Assembly (NCBI GenBank): GCA_903896015.1
Contig: CAITWF010000048.1
Location: 1-64,000 of the forward strand
Direction of reading: 5' to 3'
Source of the DNA: an uncultured Opitutia bacterium
GTDB lineage: Bacteria > Verrucomicrobiota > Verrucomicrobiia > Opitutales > Opitutaceae
DNA: 64,000 nucleotides
Positions 16,577 through 26,359 of the stretch are shown one piece after another (positions within the stretch are counted from its first letter, which is position 1; every line of letters begins with the position of its first letter). The notes below the pieces were generated by a model. That model searched no databases. It saw only the letters and a list, made by a program, of their open reading frames with translations, and was not told the origin of the DNA. The translations under genes were made by a program, and so were the position numbers.

Positions 16577-18343
16577 TTACTCGATGATCCGGAGCGGGCG
16601 GCGGACGACAGTGTTGGCGAGCTTCCCGTCGAGCAGGTGCTTTTCCCAGAGCGGGAGGACGCCCGCGCGAGTCTGAAAGCGCGCTTCATCGGCGGCGCGC
16701 GCGATGCGCGAGATTGAGGCGGGGGCATCGGGCGTGGCGACGGTTTGATCGCTGAACATTTCAGCGGACTCGACGATCGCGAGGCAGAGTCCGTCGTTGG
16801 GGCGATCGTCGCGGAGGGCGGTGAGATAGGCGTCGAAGCTGCGGAGTTCGGACGCGGCGATGACGCGCGGCCGGCCGGTGAGTTCGTCGAGCGCGCGGCC
16901 CGGCGCGAGGATCACTTCGAGTTTTTTGCCAGTCCAAGCGGGATCGATCGCGAGATCGATCGTGTCGCGATGGGCGTCGCCCTGAAAATCGCGCCATGCA
17001 AGGGAGGCTTGCACAGTGTCGCCGCCTCGGGCGGTGGAGCGGGAGAGCTGGAAAAGATCGATCGTGACGGAGGGGTTTTCCGGGAGCGGCTCGACGGTGA
17101 ACGAAACATGATCGGGAAACGTCTTCGCGTAGGGATTTTGTAGATTGGCGGCGAGGCTTTGGACGAAATCGCTTAGGCCTTGCTGGAAACCCTGTGGACC
17201 GGAGTAGAGCGACTTCGTCGCGAGTTTTTCGGTGCGGGGAAACTGAACGTCGCTGGTGAGGCGGAAGCCGTTCGCGAGGCCGGCGTCGTTGGCGCCGAGG
17301 ATGGCCTGGGAGACACCGGCGGCGACGAGCATCGGCGTGAGTTGTTGCTGGCGGGCGACGGCGAAGTGCAGCACGCGCGGGGCGCTGTGCGGGGCGTTGA
17401 CGGTGACTTCGACGTTGGTCATCGCCGGACCGGCGCCGAGGGTGCCCGAGACGGCGGAAAGGCGATCCTGCGAAATCGTGCCGATGACGGCGCCGGTGTT
17501 GGCGACCTTGATCGACTGCATCGACGACGGAAGGATCGTGACGATCTCGGCGGCGCACATCGGGAGATCAACGTCACCGAGGGAAAGCATCGGATGACCG
17601 AAGGCGGTCACGTGCTTCCCGTCGATGCTCGAGACCGTGCCGGTGCCGGCGAGCGTGATGTCCCCGGTCGCAAGTGCGACGGCGACGGCGGCACCGGGGC
17701 GGAGCGGGGAATTTTGGATTTTCGATTTTGGATTTTCGATTGCCGAACCACTATCACTGCCGCCGAGGGAAATGGCGCTGAGTCCGATCGCGGCGAAACG
17801 CGGCGCGAAGAGTTCGGCGACAGCAGGGCTGAGTCCGCTGAGCGTGAAGACGGGCGCGAGTTGTTGGTAGGGCGAAGCGGAGGCGTTGCTCGTGACTGGA
17901 ACGGCGTTGAGCGCAGTCGAGGCCTTCGACTGCACCTCGGCGAGATCGGCGGCGGGCGTGAAGCCGGCGTAGCGCACGGTCTCGAAACGCTGGATTTGGT
18001 AGCTGAGCGCGCCGGCGAGCTTGCCGTCGATGTAGAGAGGGCTGCCACTCATGCCGGCGACGGCGCCCATGTTTTGCACGCGCGGATCGGTGAGCTGGCA
18101 AAGAATGAGCGATTTGCCCGGGCCGAGGGCGTTGCGAACGATGCCCGTGACCTCGACGGCGAACGATTCGGGCTCAGTGCCGCGAAAAACCGTCCAGACT
18201 TCGCCGTGCTGGCCGGGCTTCAGGTCATCAAGCGCGAGCGTAGGCGCACCCGCAGGCGGCCCGGCGAGGAGCGGACGGGCGACCGCGAGGACGCAGAGAA
18301 TGGCGAGCGAACGAAGCATCAGACGAGATAACGGACGAAACAT
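16577..18343 (-). CDS. SpoIVB-type (S55 family) peptidase domain protein, exported
   Basis: This 588-residue protein has a signal peptide (LAILCVLAVARPLLAG). The N-terminal 130 mature residues match the S55/SpoIVB peptidase family: LKPGQHGEVWTVFRGTEPE, LGPGKSLILCQL and then GAVAGMSGSPLYIDGKLAGA, where the GMSGSP serine is the expected nucleophile. In spore formers SpoIVB is a signalling protease; this organism shows no sporulation genes here, so another envelope role is likely. The rest is long and unassigned. A short repeat is embedded in frame near residue 210. The start at 18343 is followed by a second Met at 18319 that could also begin the signal peptide. It lies 27 bp after hemL. Confidence 0.75.
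   Translation of the reverse strand: MFRPLSRLMLRSLAILCVLAVARPLLAGPPAGAPTLALDDLKPGQHGEVWTVFRGTEPESFAVEVTGIVRNALGPGKSLILCQLTDPRVQNMGAVAGMSGSPLYIDGKLAGALSYQIQRFETVRYAGFTPAADLAEVQSKASTALNAVPVTSNASASPYQQLAPVFTLSGLSPAVAELFAPRFAAIGLSAISLGGSDSGSAIENPKSKIQNSPLRPGAAVAVALATGDITLAGTGTVSSIDGKHVTAFGHPMLSLGDVDLPMCAAEIVTILPSSMQSIKVANTGAVIGTISQDRLSAVSGTLGAGPAMTNVEVTVNAPHSAPRVLHFAVARQQQLTPMLVAAGVSQAILGANDAGLANGFRLTSDVQFPRTEKLATKSLYSGPQGFQQGLSDFVQSLAANLQNPYAKTFPDHVSFTVEPLPENPSVTIDLFQLSRSTARGGDTVQASLAWRDFQGDAHRDTIDLAIDPAWTGKKLEVILAPGRALDELTGRPRVIAASELRSFDAYLTALRDDRPNDGLCLAIVESAEMFSDQTVATPDAPASISRIARAADEARFQTRAGVLPLWEKHLLDGKLANTVVRRPLRIIE
17710..17745. repeat. Short AT-rich repeat embedded inside the S55 gene
   Basis: TTTTGGATTTTCGATTTTGG followed by ATTTTCGATTG is a near-tandem GATTTTGGATTTTC-type string. 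It is strikingly AT-rich within a GC-rich gene and translates on the minus strand as AIENPKSKIQN. I recognise IENPKSKIQN-like peptides as hallmarks of a dispersed noncoding repeat (recollection). It keeps the reading frame of the S55 gene. Confidence 0.65.
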
Positions 18344-18370
18344 CGCAAACTTTGGGAGTATGGCGAGCGA

Positions 18371-19645
18371 TCAAAGTTCCTTGATCGCGGTGGCAAAGAT
18401 TTCGCAGGCGCGATCGATCGCGGCGCCTTCGTGCGCGGTGCTGATGAATCCCGCCTCGTAAGCGCTGGGCGCGAGGTAAACGCCTTTCGCGAGGCACGCG
18501 TGGAAGAAGCGGCCAAAGAGTTTGGCGTCGCCCGTGAGCGCGGTCGCGTAATCACGGACCGGGGTGGCGGTGAAGAAAATGCTGAACATCGAGCCACGTT
18601 GCGGGACTTGCACGGCGAGGCCTTTCGCGCGGCAGGCGGCGAGAACGGCGTCGCGGAGTTTTTGGCCGAGCGCGTCGAGGCGCGCGTAGGGGTTGAGTTC
18701 CTCAAGCAGGCGGAGGCCGGCGATGCCGGCGGCCATGGCGAGCGGGTTGCCGCTGAGCGTGCCGGCTTGGTAAACGGGACCAAGTGGCGCGAGGTGATCC
18801 ATGATGTCGGCGCGGCCGCCGAATGCGCCGACGGGCAGGCCGCCGCCGATTATTTTGCCGAGGCAGGTGAGATCGGGCGTGATTTTCTCCAGCTCCTGGA
18901 CACCGCCCTTCGCGAGACGGAAGCCGGTCATCACTTCGTCGAAAATGAGAAGTGCGCCATGCTTCGCGGTGATTTCGCGGAGGAACTGGAGATAGCCAGC
19001 GTCGGGCATGATGAAGCCGACGTTACCGCAATACGCCTCGATGATGACGCACGCGATCTGGCCGGGGTTGGCGGCGAAGCCGGCTTCCAGCGCGGCGCGA
19101 TCGTTGTAGGGAAGGACGACGGTGTCCTGCGCGACGGACGCAGGCACCCCAGCGCTATCGGGGTTGCCGTGCGTGAGCGCGCCGGAGCCGGCCTTGATAA
19201 GCAGCGAGTCAGAATGGCCGTGGTAGCAGCCGGCAAACTTGATAATCTTGTCGCGCTTCGTGAAACCACGCGCGAGCCGGATGGCCGACATCGTGGCCTC
19301 GGTGCCGCTGTTGCACATGCGGACCTTTCGGATCGACGGCACGAACTTCACGATCAGCTCCGCCATCTCGACCTCGTAGGGATTCGGCGTCCCGAACGAC
19401 GTGCCGCTCTCGAGTGCGGTGGCGATGGCGGCCTTGATTCGCGGGTGATTGTGCCCGTGGATCGCCGGGCCCCACGTGCAGACGAAGTCGATCAACTCGC
19501 GATCGTCGGCGGTGACGAGCGTCGCGCCGCGTGCAGCCTTGACGAAAAACGGCGCGCCACCGACGGAGCGGAAAGCGCGGACAGGGGAATTTACGCCGCC
19601 TGGGATGAGTTGGAGGGCGCGGGCAAACAGTTGATCAGAATTCAT
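18371..19645 (-). CDS. hemL: Glutamate-1-semialdehyde 2,1-aminomutase
   Basis: HemL converts glutamate-1-semialdehyde to 5-aminolevulinate, the C5-route entry to heme, using PLP in the cytoplasm. The 424-residue length is standard. Motifs: [10 protein letters not shown] near the N-terminus (residues 16-25), [18 protein letters not shown] (109-126), the PLP aspartate in [11 protein letters not shown] (233-243) and the Schiff-base lysine K264 in [17 protein letters not shown]. It lies 20 bp after nadE and 27 bp before the S55 protein gene, within a minus-strand operon. No other heme genes are in the window. Confidence 0.96.
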   Translation of the reverse strand: MNSDQLFARALQLIPGGVNSPVRAFRSVGGAPFFVKAARGATLVTADDRELIDFVCTWGPAIHGHNHPRIKAAIATALESGTSFGTPNPYEVEMAELIVKFVPSIRKVRMCNSGTEATMSAIRLARGFTKRDKIIKFAGCYHGHSDSLLIKAGSGALTHGNPDSAGVPASVAQDTVVLPYNDRAALEAGFAANPGQIACVIIEAYCGNVGFIMPDAGYLQFLREITAKHGALLIFDEVMTGFRLAKGGVQELEKITPDLTCLGKIIGGGLPVGAFGGRADIMDHLAPLGPVYQAGTLSGNPLAMAAGIAGLRLLEELNPYARLDALGQKLRDAVLAACRAKGLAVQVPQRGSMFSIFFTATPVRDYATALTGDAKLFGRFFHACLAKGVYLAPSAYEAGFISTAHEGAAIDRACEIFATAIKEL

Positions 19646-19665
19646 CTCGAAAAAGTTGGAGGGAC

Positions 19666-21354
19666 TCAGCTCACATATTTCTGCACGATCGGAATTCTGC
19701 GGCCGACGCCGAACGCCAGTGGCGTGATCTTCAAACCCGGCGCGGCTTGTTTCCGTTTATACTCGTTGAGATCGACTTTGCGGACGACGTCTTTCACGAC
19801 GGGTTCAGGAAAGCCGTTGGCTATAAGATCGCGGCTCGAGAGGCCTTCCTCGACGTAGCCGCGGAGGATCGCGTCGAGTTGATCGTAGGGTGGGAGGCTG
19901 TCTTGATCGGTTTGGTTGGGGCGGAGTTCGGCGCTCGGGGCCTTGTCGATCGTGTTGTGGGGGATGATTTCCTTCTCGCGGTTGATCCAGCGGGAGAGGG
20001 CGTAGACCTGAGTCTTGAAAACGTCGCTGATCACGGCGAGCCCGCCGCACATGTCGCCGTAGAGCGTGCAATAGCCGACGGCCATTTCGCTTTTGTTACC
20101 GGTGGTGAGGAGCAGGGAGCCGAACTTGTTTGAGAGCGCCATCATTAGGACGCCCCGCACACGGGCCTGGATGTTTTCCTCGGTGACGTCGCGCGCGGTC
20201 TGGCTGAAAAGATGCCAGAGGACTTTTTCTGCTTCGTTGACGACGTCAGCGATGCGGATGGTCTCGAAACGGATGCCGAGATTTTCGGCGAGGAAGCGGG
20301 CGTCGTCACGCGAGTGTTGCGAGGAAATCGCGGAGGGTAGGGAAACGCCGGTGACGTTTTCCTTGCCGAGCGCCTCGGCGGCGATGACGGCGACGAGCGC
20401 GGAGTCGATGCCGCCGGAGAGCGCGACGAGGGCGCGCTTGAAGCCGGTCTTGTGCGCATAGTCGCGGACGCCGAGGACGAGGGCGTGGTAAATGTCGGGC
20501 AATTCGTCCTGCGTGAAACTCGGCGCAATCGGCGCGGCGGTGGCGACGAACGGTGGCGTCGAAGCGGGAGCGTGCGGCACAACCGGCCCGACTTCTACGA
20601 CGCGCACTTCCTCGGCGAATGCCGCGAAGCCCGCGGTGAGCTGGCCTGACGCATCGACCACGTGACTGCGTCCGTCGAAGATAAGTTCGTCGTTGCCGCC
20701 GACGGCGTTGACGTAGGCGACGGGGCAGCCGAGCGAACGGGCGGCTTCGGCGACGACGAGGTTTTGGCGTAGATTTTCCTTCGAGCTATACCATGGGCTC
20801 GCGGAGAGGTTGACCATGAGCGCGCATTTTTGCTCGGCGAGTTGTTCGACGGGCACGCGACCGCTGTAGAGTCGGCGCGTGCTGATCATGGGATGCGTCC
20901 AAATGTCTTCGCAGATCGTGACGCCGATGCGAAGGCCGGCGTGATCGATGACGGCGGGCGAGTTGGCGGGCTCGAAGTAGCGATCCTCGTCGAACACGTC
21001 GTAGGTCGGCAGGAGGCATTTGCGCGCCATGGCGACGACCGCGCCGCGGTAACAGAAGGCCGCGCTGTTGAAGAACGGGCGGCCTTTTCCGGAGGTGTTG
21101 GCCTCGACGGTGCCGATGAGCGCGGGCACGGCGCCGACGGCGGCGGCGATTTGGGCGAGCGACTCGGCGACATCGGGCACGAAGCGGCGCTTGAAAAGCA
21201 AATCGCGCGGCGGGTAGCCGCAGACCGCGAGTTCGGGAAAGACGACCAACTCCGCGCCCTGCGCGACGAGCGCGGCGTAGGCGGCGAGGATTTTCTGGCG
21301 GTTGCCGGCAAGGTCACCGACGGTCGGGTTGAGCTGGGCGAGGCCGAGGCGCAT
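19666..21354 (-). CDS. nadE: Glutamine-dependent NAD+ synthetase
   Basis: This two-domain enzyme amidates nicotinic acid adenine dinucleotide to NAD+ with ammonia from glutamine. The N-terminal nitrilase-type amidase domain shows the catalytic triad E41 ([13 protein letters not shown]), K112 ([15 protein letters not shown]) and C148 (GVTICEDIW). The C-terminal ATP-pyrophosphatase domain has SGGIDS at 313-318 and [19 protein letters not shown] further on. I chose the ATG at 21354 ([14 protein letters not shown]), the usual family start; the frame is open for 14 codons more upstream. It heads the minus-strand run nadE-hemL-S55-propeller and is divergent from the TolC-like gene, about 100 bp apart. 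Confidence 0.95.
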   Translation of the reverse strand: MRLGLAQLNPTVGDLAGNRQKILAAYAALVAQGAELVVFPELAVCGYPPRDLLFKRRFVPDVAESLAQIAAAVGAVPALIGTVEANTSGKGRPFFNSAAFCYRGAVVAMARKCLLPTYDVFDEDRYFEPANSPAVIDHAGLRIGVTICEDIWTHPMISTRRLYSGRVPVEQLAEQKCALMVNLSASPWYSSKENLRQNLVVAEAARSLGCPVAYVNAVGGNDELIFDGRSHVVDASGQLTAGFAAFAEEVRVVEVGPVVPHAPASTPPFVATAAPIAPSFTQDELPDIYHALVLGVRDYAHKTGFKRALVALSGGIDSALVAVIAAEALGKENVTGVSLPSAISSQHSRDDARFLAENLGIRFETIRIADVVNEAEKVLWHLFSQTARDVTEENIQARVRGVLMMALSNKFGSLLLTTGNKSEMAVGYCTLYGDMCGGLAVISDVFKTQVYALSRWINREKEIIPHNTIDKAPSAELRPNQTDQDSLPPYDQLDAILRGYVEEGLSSRDLIANGFPEPVVKDVVRKVDLNEYKRKQAAPGLKITPLAFGVGRRIPIVQKYVS

Positions 21355-21453
21355 GGGAAGAGGGCGGAACGTGGAGGCGTTTTTCGGCGCTGACAACTCG
21401 CAACGCGGGCTTGCGCCATGCGTCTAGCTCGCGATTTCATCCCGCTTCAAATC

Positions 21454-22770
21454 ATGATCCGACTCCGGCGCGTCCTTCTCGGTGGCCTCATAATTTTCGC
21501 GTTTGGCGCGCGCCTTGGCGCGGCCGAGCCGATCGCGCTTACACTGGAGCAGGCGCTGGCCTCCACCGAGGGAGTCAATCTCAGCGTCCTGCTCAGCCGC
21601 GAGACGGCGGCGCAGACGATCGAGTTCGCCAACCAGACGCGCGTGGGCATCCTGCCGAACGTCGCGCTCAGTGCCCAGCAGCGCCGCACCGACAGCGTGA
21701 CGATTACCGGCAGCGTGCCCCAGTCCGGTTTGGTCGGTAACCGTTTCGACGGCCTCGTGACCGGCAACTACAACCTGCTCAATGCGCAGCTCATCTCCGC
21801 GGTCCGCTCCGCGAAAGCAGGCGTAGCGATCGCGGACGCCGACTACCGTGCCACGCTCCAACTCGTGCTCGCGAGCGTCGCGCAAAGTTATTTCACGCAT
21901 CTCCGCAATTTGCGCCGACTCACCGTGCTAGATGCCAACATCGTCCGCGCCCGCACGCTCCTTGAGCTCGCGCAAAACCAGTTATCCGCCGGCGTGGTCA
22001 CGCGCATCGACGTCACGCGGGCCGAAGGCCAGCTCGAACTCGCCGTGCAGGCGCGCCTCCAGCAGGAGACCGTCGACTACCAGAGCGAGCTCGCGTTGAA
22101 GCGCCTCCTCGATCTCGATCCCGTGCGGCCGCTCCAGCTCGCCGATTTCGCGGTGCAGCGCACCGATCCCTCGAAGCTTGGAGTCGGCGCGGATCAAAGC
22201 GTGTTCGAGCAGCGTGCCGACTGGCTGCGCGCGCAGAAGGCTGTCGAGCAGGCGAAGATCGACGTGCGCACCGCGCAGTTCGAGCGTTTGCCCTCGCTCG
22301 CGCTCGCCGGCCAATACGGCGAGACGGCCGCGAAATTTGACGACTCCAACAAGAAGCAGGAATGGTTCTTCGGCGGCGCGATCAACTTTCCGATCTTTGA
22401 CGGCCTTCGTGCGGGCGCGGACAAGCGTGCCGCCCAGTCCCGCCAGCGCTCGCAGGAGCTGCGGCTGCACAACCTCGAGCTGCAAATTTCCTCCGAGCTG
22501 CTGCTCGCCCGGCAGGATGCCAGCTCGCGCAACCAGCAAATCGCCGTGGCTGACACCAATCTCAAGCTCGCCCGCGAACAGCTCACGCTCGCCCAGGAGC
22601 GCTACCGCCAGGGCGTGGCCGACAACCGCGAAGTCGTCGAGGCGCAGACCAGCCTCGCGGTGGCCGATGACAATTACGTCGAGGCGGTATTCTTCTACAA
22701 CCTGAGCCGCGTCGAACTCGCCCGCGCGAAGGGAGAGGTTCGCACCGTACTCGCCGAAAAGGCGCCGTGA
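21454..22770 (+). CDS. TolC family outer-membrane efflux protein
   Basis: This 438-residue protein has a signal peptide (MIRLRRVLLGGLIIFAFG..GAAEP) when started at the ATG at 21454; an ATG at 21418 in the same frame would add 12 residues and weaken the signal. Two outer-membrane efflux repeats are visible: ALTLEQALAS and NQTRVGILPNVALSAQQR in the first, and AQFERLPSLALAGQYGE and LAQERYRQGVADNREVVEAQ in the second. TolC-like trimers form the outer channel of tripartite exporters or type I secretion systems. No inner-membrane pump or membrane-fusion protein is nearby, so the partner must be elsewhere. Its stop overlaps the GTG start of maf. Confidence 0.9.
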   Translation: MIRLRRVLLGGLIIFAFGARLGAAEPIALTLEQALASTEGVNLSVLLSRETAAQTIEFANQTRVGILPNVALSAQQRRTDSVTITGSVPQSGLVGNRFDGLVTGNYNLLNAQLISAVRSAKAGVAIADADYRATLQLVLASVAQSYFTHLRNLRRLTVLDANIVRARTLLELAQNQLSAGVVTRIDVTRAEGQLELAVQARLQQETVDYQSELALKRLLDLDPVRPLQLADFAVQRTDPSKLGVGADQSVFEQRADWLRAQKAVEQAKIDVRTAQFERLPSLALAGQYGETAAKFDDSNKKQEWFFGGAINFPIFDGLRAGADKRAAQSRQRSQELRLHNLELQISSELLLARQDASSRNQQIAVADTNLKLAREQLTLAQERYRQGVADNREVVEAQTSLAVADDNYVEAVFFYNLSRVELARAKGEVRTVLAEKAP

Positions 22771-23354
22771 GCGGCGCCCCGCCACCGCGGCTGCTGCTGG
22801 CCTCCGCTTCACCGCGCCGCCGCGAACTGCTCGCCCAACTCGGCGTCGCCTTCTCGATTGTCACGGCGGAAGTGGAAGAGCACGAGGAGGCCGCCACTGA
22901 TCCGCGCGTCATGGTCGCGCACAACGCCGCTCTCAAGGCCGACTGGGCCGCCGCGCGCGAGCCGACCGCCTTCGTGCTCGGCGCCGACACCACGGTCTCG
23001 ATCGACGGCCTCGCGCTCAACAAGCCCTGCGATCTCGCGGAAGCGCGGGCCATGTTGCGCCGGCTCAGCGGGCGCACGCACCGCGTGTTCACCGGTGTCG
23101 CGTTGCGCCGCCATTGCGCCGGTCTCCGCGTGGACGAAACAGTGATGAGCGAAGTTACCTTCAAGCCGCTCGACGAAGCCATAATCACCGACTACCTTGC
23201 CCGCGTGAACACACTCGACAAAGCCGGCGGCTATGGGATTCAGGAGCACAGCGAACTCATCGTCGCCGGGCACGCGGGTTCGTTTAGCAACATAATCGGG
23301 CTCCCGCTCGAAACCACGAAACAAATTTTGACGCGCGCGGGTCTGCTCGCCTGA
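22767..23354 (+). CDS. maf: Maf family nucleotide pyrophosphatase
   Basis: Maf proteins hydrolyse non-canonical or regular nucleoside triphosphates (dTTP, UTP or m7GTP depending on subtype) to monophosphates. The 195-residue protein starts at a GTG that overlaps the TolC stop (GTGA). Motifs: LLLASASPRRRELL (residues 8-21), HNAALKA, FVLGADTTVSIDG and LSGRTHRVFTGVAL, then DKAGGYGIQE near the C-terminus. These are the conserved Maf blocks; the YhdE-type or YceF-type subclass cannot be set with confidence by eye. It is part of the plus-strand run from the TolC-like gene to aroF. Confidence 0.92.
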   Translation: MSGAPPPRLLLASASPRRRELLAQLGVAFSIVTAEVEEHEEAATDPRVMVAHNAALKADWAAAREPTAFVLGADTTVSIDGLALNKPCDLAEARAMLRRLSGRTHRVFTGVALRRHCAGLRVDETVMSEVTFKPLDEAIITDYLARVNTLDKAGGYGIQEHSELIVAGHAGSFSNIIGLPLETTKQILTRAGLLA

Positions 23355-23390
23355 CTTTTCCCGGACGCCCGCGTCTAATCCGTCGCCCGA

Positions 23391-24518
23391 ATGCCATCCA
23401 CGCTCGTTCAACCGCCCTCTGCGCCGCCCCCGGCGCCGCGCAGCTTTGTCGCGCGACTGTGGGACGATCAGGAGTCGCGCTCGACGAGCGTCGGCCTCGC
23501 CGGGGTAATTATTTTTTACCTCCTCTTATGGCTCATCGCGCCGCATTTGCTGAAATATGAGGCCGTCGGCTCCATCGTCCGCCCCCACGCTTCGGCACGG
23601 CAGTTCAACATCGAAATTGCGCCGGATGCGTTCATGAAACCGCCGCCAAAGCCGCAGCCGTTTAAGTTTGTCGAGACCAATCCCGACGCCCCGGAAAATA
23701 CACCCGATAAGACGCAGAATTTCTCCGACCGCAACCAGCAGGTTGCTCAGGAAAAACCCCAGGCCGATCAACACAACGATCGCCCGGCGATCGAAGGGCA
23801 GAAGGACATCCAGACCACCCAGATCGTCAGCGGCCAGCTCCAGCAGCCGATCGAGCACGTCGAAGCGGTCCCGCCGCCCGACAACGCCCGTGAGGCAGAA
23901 AAGACCGTCGCCACCCCGAAGCAGGAGCAGAATCCACTGGCCGGCGTCGACAAAAAGGAAGGCGACAACAAGGACGGCTTCGGCACCAACATCGCCAAGA
24001 TCGCGGACAACATGAAAGCGATCCCGCAAAAGATCGAGGGCGCCAAGCACGCGCCGCTGATTCAGGACGCCCCCGCCGTCGATCCTCCGCCGATCGATCC
24101 CACGCGCCCGCGTCCGCGGCCACAGGTCGTTAAGCAGCAGAAAACGCGGCCCGCGATCTTCACCGAGAACAAGTTTGGCACGTCTAACATCGGTCCCGTG
24201 GCGCTCGACGCGCGGTGGAGCAACTACGGCGCCTATCTCCAGCGGTTGATCGACACCGTGCAGGTGCAGTGGGAAAATATTTTGATCTCCGGCAAAATCT
24301 ACCCGCCGAGTGGCAGCACGGTGACAGTGACCTTTGTCATCGATTCCGAAGGAAAAATCGCGCGGATCGTGAACGTCGAAAACAAATCCAGCGAGCAGGC
24401 CTCCCACGCCTGCGTGAGCGCGATCACCGATCGTGCGCCCTACGGCCCGTGGACCGACGATATGATCGCGATGCTCGGCACACAGCAGGAGATGACGTTC
24501 ACGTTTTACTATCAGTGA
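23391..24518 (+). CDS. TonB-like energy transducer / envelope-spanning protein
   Basis: This 375-residue protein has a cytoplasmic N-terminus (~30 residues), one membrane segment (about residues 34-52, VGLAGVIIFYLLLWLIAPHLL), a long Pro/Gln/Lys-rich periplasmic stretch (55-260) and a compact C-terminal domain from ~residue 285. The C-terminal part, VQVQWENILISGKIYPPSG.. VTVTFVIDSEGKIARIVNVENKSS, is the TonB/TolA C-terminal fold. It would transmit proton-motive-force energy to outer-membrane receptors or anchor an envelope complex. ExbB/ExbD partners are not adjacent; the nearest are at 38.0-39.2 kb. It precedes the RluA gene, which starts at a GTG overlapping this gene's stop. Confidence 0.75.
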   Translation: MPSTLVQPPSAPPPAPRSFVARLWDDQESRSTSVGLAGVIIFYLLLWLIAPHLLKYEAVGSIVRPHASARQFNIEIAPDAFMKPPPKPQPFKFVETNPDAPENTPDKTQNFSDRNQQVAQEKPQADQHNDRPAIEGQKDIQTTQIVSGQLQQPIEHVEAVPPPDNAREAEKTVATPKQEQNPLAGVDKKEGDNKDGFGTNIAKIADNMKAIPQKIEGAKHAPLIQDAPAVDPPPIDPTRPRPRPQVVKQQKTRPAIFTENKFGTSNIGPVALDARWSNYGAYLQRLIDTVQVQWENILISGKIYPPSGSTVTVTFVIDSEGKIARIVNVENKSSEQASHACVSAITDRAPYGPWTDDMIAMLGTQQEMTFTFYYQ

Positions 24519-25276
24519 GTGCGGTGGCGGAGAGTTTTTGGACCACGCTTCCGCTTGGGCGAGATGTCACACTGCTCGCCCGGGATGGAAATGGGGTCAC
24601 CGCTTTCGACAAGCCCGCCGGCGTGCTCTCGCATCCGAACGAAGGCGGCGACGAACCGCGCTCCCTGCTGAACGCGCGTTACACGATCGACGGAGAATTT
24701 TTCTCGTGGACCGATGCGACCGGCCGCGAGCAAAAACTCTGGCTCCTCAACCGGCTCGATTCGGCGACGTCCGGCGTCATCCTCGCCGCGGCTGACGGCG
24801 AGCTGGCGAACGAGATTCGCGGGCAATTCAAGAAAAAGCGGGTGCGGAAAATCTATCACGCTCTGGTGTTTGGCGTGCCGCCGCGTCCGCTCGAATTATG
24901 GCGCGATCTGCTTGCCGTCGAGAGGCGCGGTGGAAAAATCCGGACCGTCACGAGCGCCGGGCACGTGCCGGCCGAGTGCCAGATGTCGGTCGTGCGCGCC
25001 GGACGAGGCCAAACGCGGCTCGCGCTCCTGAAACTTGAGCCGCGCACCGGCCGCAGCCACCAACTCCGCGTGCAATGTGCGAAGCGGCACTTCCCGATCG
25101 TCGGCGATCAGACTTACGGCGACTTTCCGCGCAACCGGGAGTTCGCGAAGCTCGCGGGCACGAAGCGGCTGTTCCTCCATTCGCTTGAGACGACGTTTGC
25201 CTACGACTGGAAGGGGAAATCGTTCTCCTTCACGGGGCGGGCACCGTTGCCGGACGAGTTCGAGAAGTTCCTTTGA
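24515..25276 (+). CDS. RluA family RNA pseudouridine synthase
   Basis: A 253-residue protein from the GTG at 24515, which overlaps the TonB-like stop as GTGA; a second GTG at 24524 is equally possible. The family signature is LNRLDSATSGVIL, with D82 the catalytic aspartate that attacks the uridine ring. It is followed by the usual RKIYHALVFG, LLKLEPRTGRSHQLRVQ and HFPIVGDQTYGDF blocks. No S4 domain precedes it, as in RluA/RluC-like short forms and TruC-type enzymes. The target (23S rRNA or tRNA position) cannot be told from sequence. Confidence 0.9.
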   Translation: MSAVAESFWTTLPLGRDVTLLARDGNGVTAFDKPAGVLSHPNEGGDEPRSLLNARYTIDGEFFSWTDATGREQKLWLLNRLDSATSGVILAAADGELANEIRGQFKKKRVRKIYHALVFGVPPRPLELWRDLLAVERRGGKIRTVTSAGHVPAECQMSVVRAGRGQTRLALLKLEPRTGRSHQLRVQCAKRHFPIVGDQTYGDFPRNREFAKLAGTKRLFLHSLETTFAYDWKGKSFSFTGRAPLPDEFEKFL

Positions 25277-25316
25277 CAGGTGGCGCGGAAAACGCGAAAT
25301 CCTCGCGTTTGCCGCC

Positions 25317-26348
25317 ATGATCCTTCCGAAGACCAACCGCCTCACGACCGAACAACTTGCCGAAGTCACCGCGATCGTGATGGAGTTTGGCTGCAAGATT
25401 CAGCCGATCGTCGGAGCGGTGCGCACGATCTACGCGATTGTGGGCGACGAGCGCGAGGAGCTGATGATCAACCGGCTCGAGGGCCTCGCCTACATCGATC
25501 GCATCGATCGGATCCAGTCGCCGTTCAAGTTGATGGACAAGCGCTCGGATCTCGCGACGCACCGGATCAAGCTCGGCGGCGTGACGCTCGGCGACGAACT
25601 GCTCGTGATCGCCGGCGCCTGCACGATCGATCCGAAGAACCCGAATTACTTCTACGAGACAGCGGCGGCGGTGAAAGAGGCGGGCGCGCAGGCGCTGCGC
25701 GGTGGCGTGTGGAAGCCGCGCACGAATCCCTATACGTTTCAGGGCGACACGAAGTCGCTCGACATCCTGATGGAAGCCTCGCGCCGCACTGGATTGCCGG
25801 TCGACACCGAGGTGATGGAGGAGGCGCACATCCCGCTCGCGCTCGATGCGGGCGTGCACACGTTGCAGGTCGGCGCGCGCAACGCCCTCAACTATTCGCT
25901 GCTCCGTGCCATCGGTCGCGCCATCGCGGAGCGGGATGCGTGCGTGCTCTTGAAGCGCAGCATTCACATGGGACCGATCAACGAGTTCATCTCGGCCGCC
26001 GAATACATCGCGGCCTTCGGCAACCCGAATATCATTCTCTGCCCGCGCGGCACCGCGCCGACGCTCGACGGCTACCGCAACCATCCCGACGAAAGTATCA
26101 CGCCACTGCTCAAGGAAAAGACCTGGGCGCCCGTCGTCGTCGATCCTTCGCACTCAGTGGGCAAGGCGAGCTACGTGCCCGCCGCCGCACTGGCGGCAGT
26201 CGCGTATGGCGCGGATGGCCTTTGCATCGAAGCGCACGTGAGCCCGAATCATGGCATCGGCGACGATCCGAAGCAGGCGCTGACGCCTGATGTGCTTGCT
26301 AAAACGATCAAGCAGGCGAAGCAGATCTGGGCGCTGCGCCGCGGCTGA
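25317..26348 (+). CDS. aroF: 3-deoxy-7-phosphoheptulonate (DAHP) synthase, type I-beta
   Basis: This enzyme condenses phosphoenolpyruvate and erythrose 4-phosphate, the first step of the shikimate pathway. The 343-residue protein starts at the ATG at 25317; upstream codons in the frame overlap the RluA gene. Residues ~1-75 form the ferredoxin-like regulatory domain of type I-beta enzymes (EFGCKIQPIVGAVRTIYAIVGDE); the catalytic barrel begins near ELLVIAGACTIDPKNPNYF, with GGVWKPRTNPYTFQG, VGARNALNYSLL, LLKRSIHMGPINEF, LCPRGT and VVDPSHSVGKASYVP. These carry the metal and phosphate sites. The N-terminal domain suggests feedback control by an aromatic product. It closes the plus-strand run begun by the TolC-like gene and is convergent with mutS. 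Confidence 0.93.
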   Translation: MILPKTNRLTTEQLAEVTAIVMEFGCKIQPIVGAVRTIYAIVGDEREELMINRLEGLAYIDRIDRIQSPFKLMDKRSDLATHRIKLGGVTLGDELLVIAGACTIDPKNPNYFYETAAAVKEAGAQALRGGVWKPRTNPYTFQGDTKSLDILMEASRRTGLPVDTEVMEEAHIPLALDAGVHTLQVGARNALNYSLLRAIGRAIAERDACVLLKRSIHMGPINEFISAAEYIAAFGNPNIILCPRGTAPTLDGYRNHPDESITPLLKEKTWAPVVVDPSHSVGKASYVPAAALAAVAYGADGLCIEAHVSPNHGIGDDPKQALTPDVLAKTIKQAKQIWALRRG

Positions 26349-26359
26349 GTTAGCGACCC

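Noticed and set aside
18431-19858. Long plus-strand open frame over hemL and the end of nadE
   Set aside because: Antisense to two enzymes with complete motifs; composition dominated by Glu/Arg/Gly/Ala without domains.
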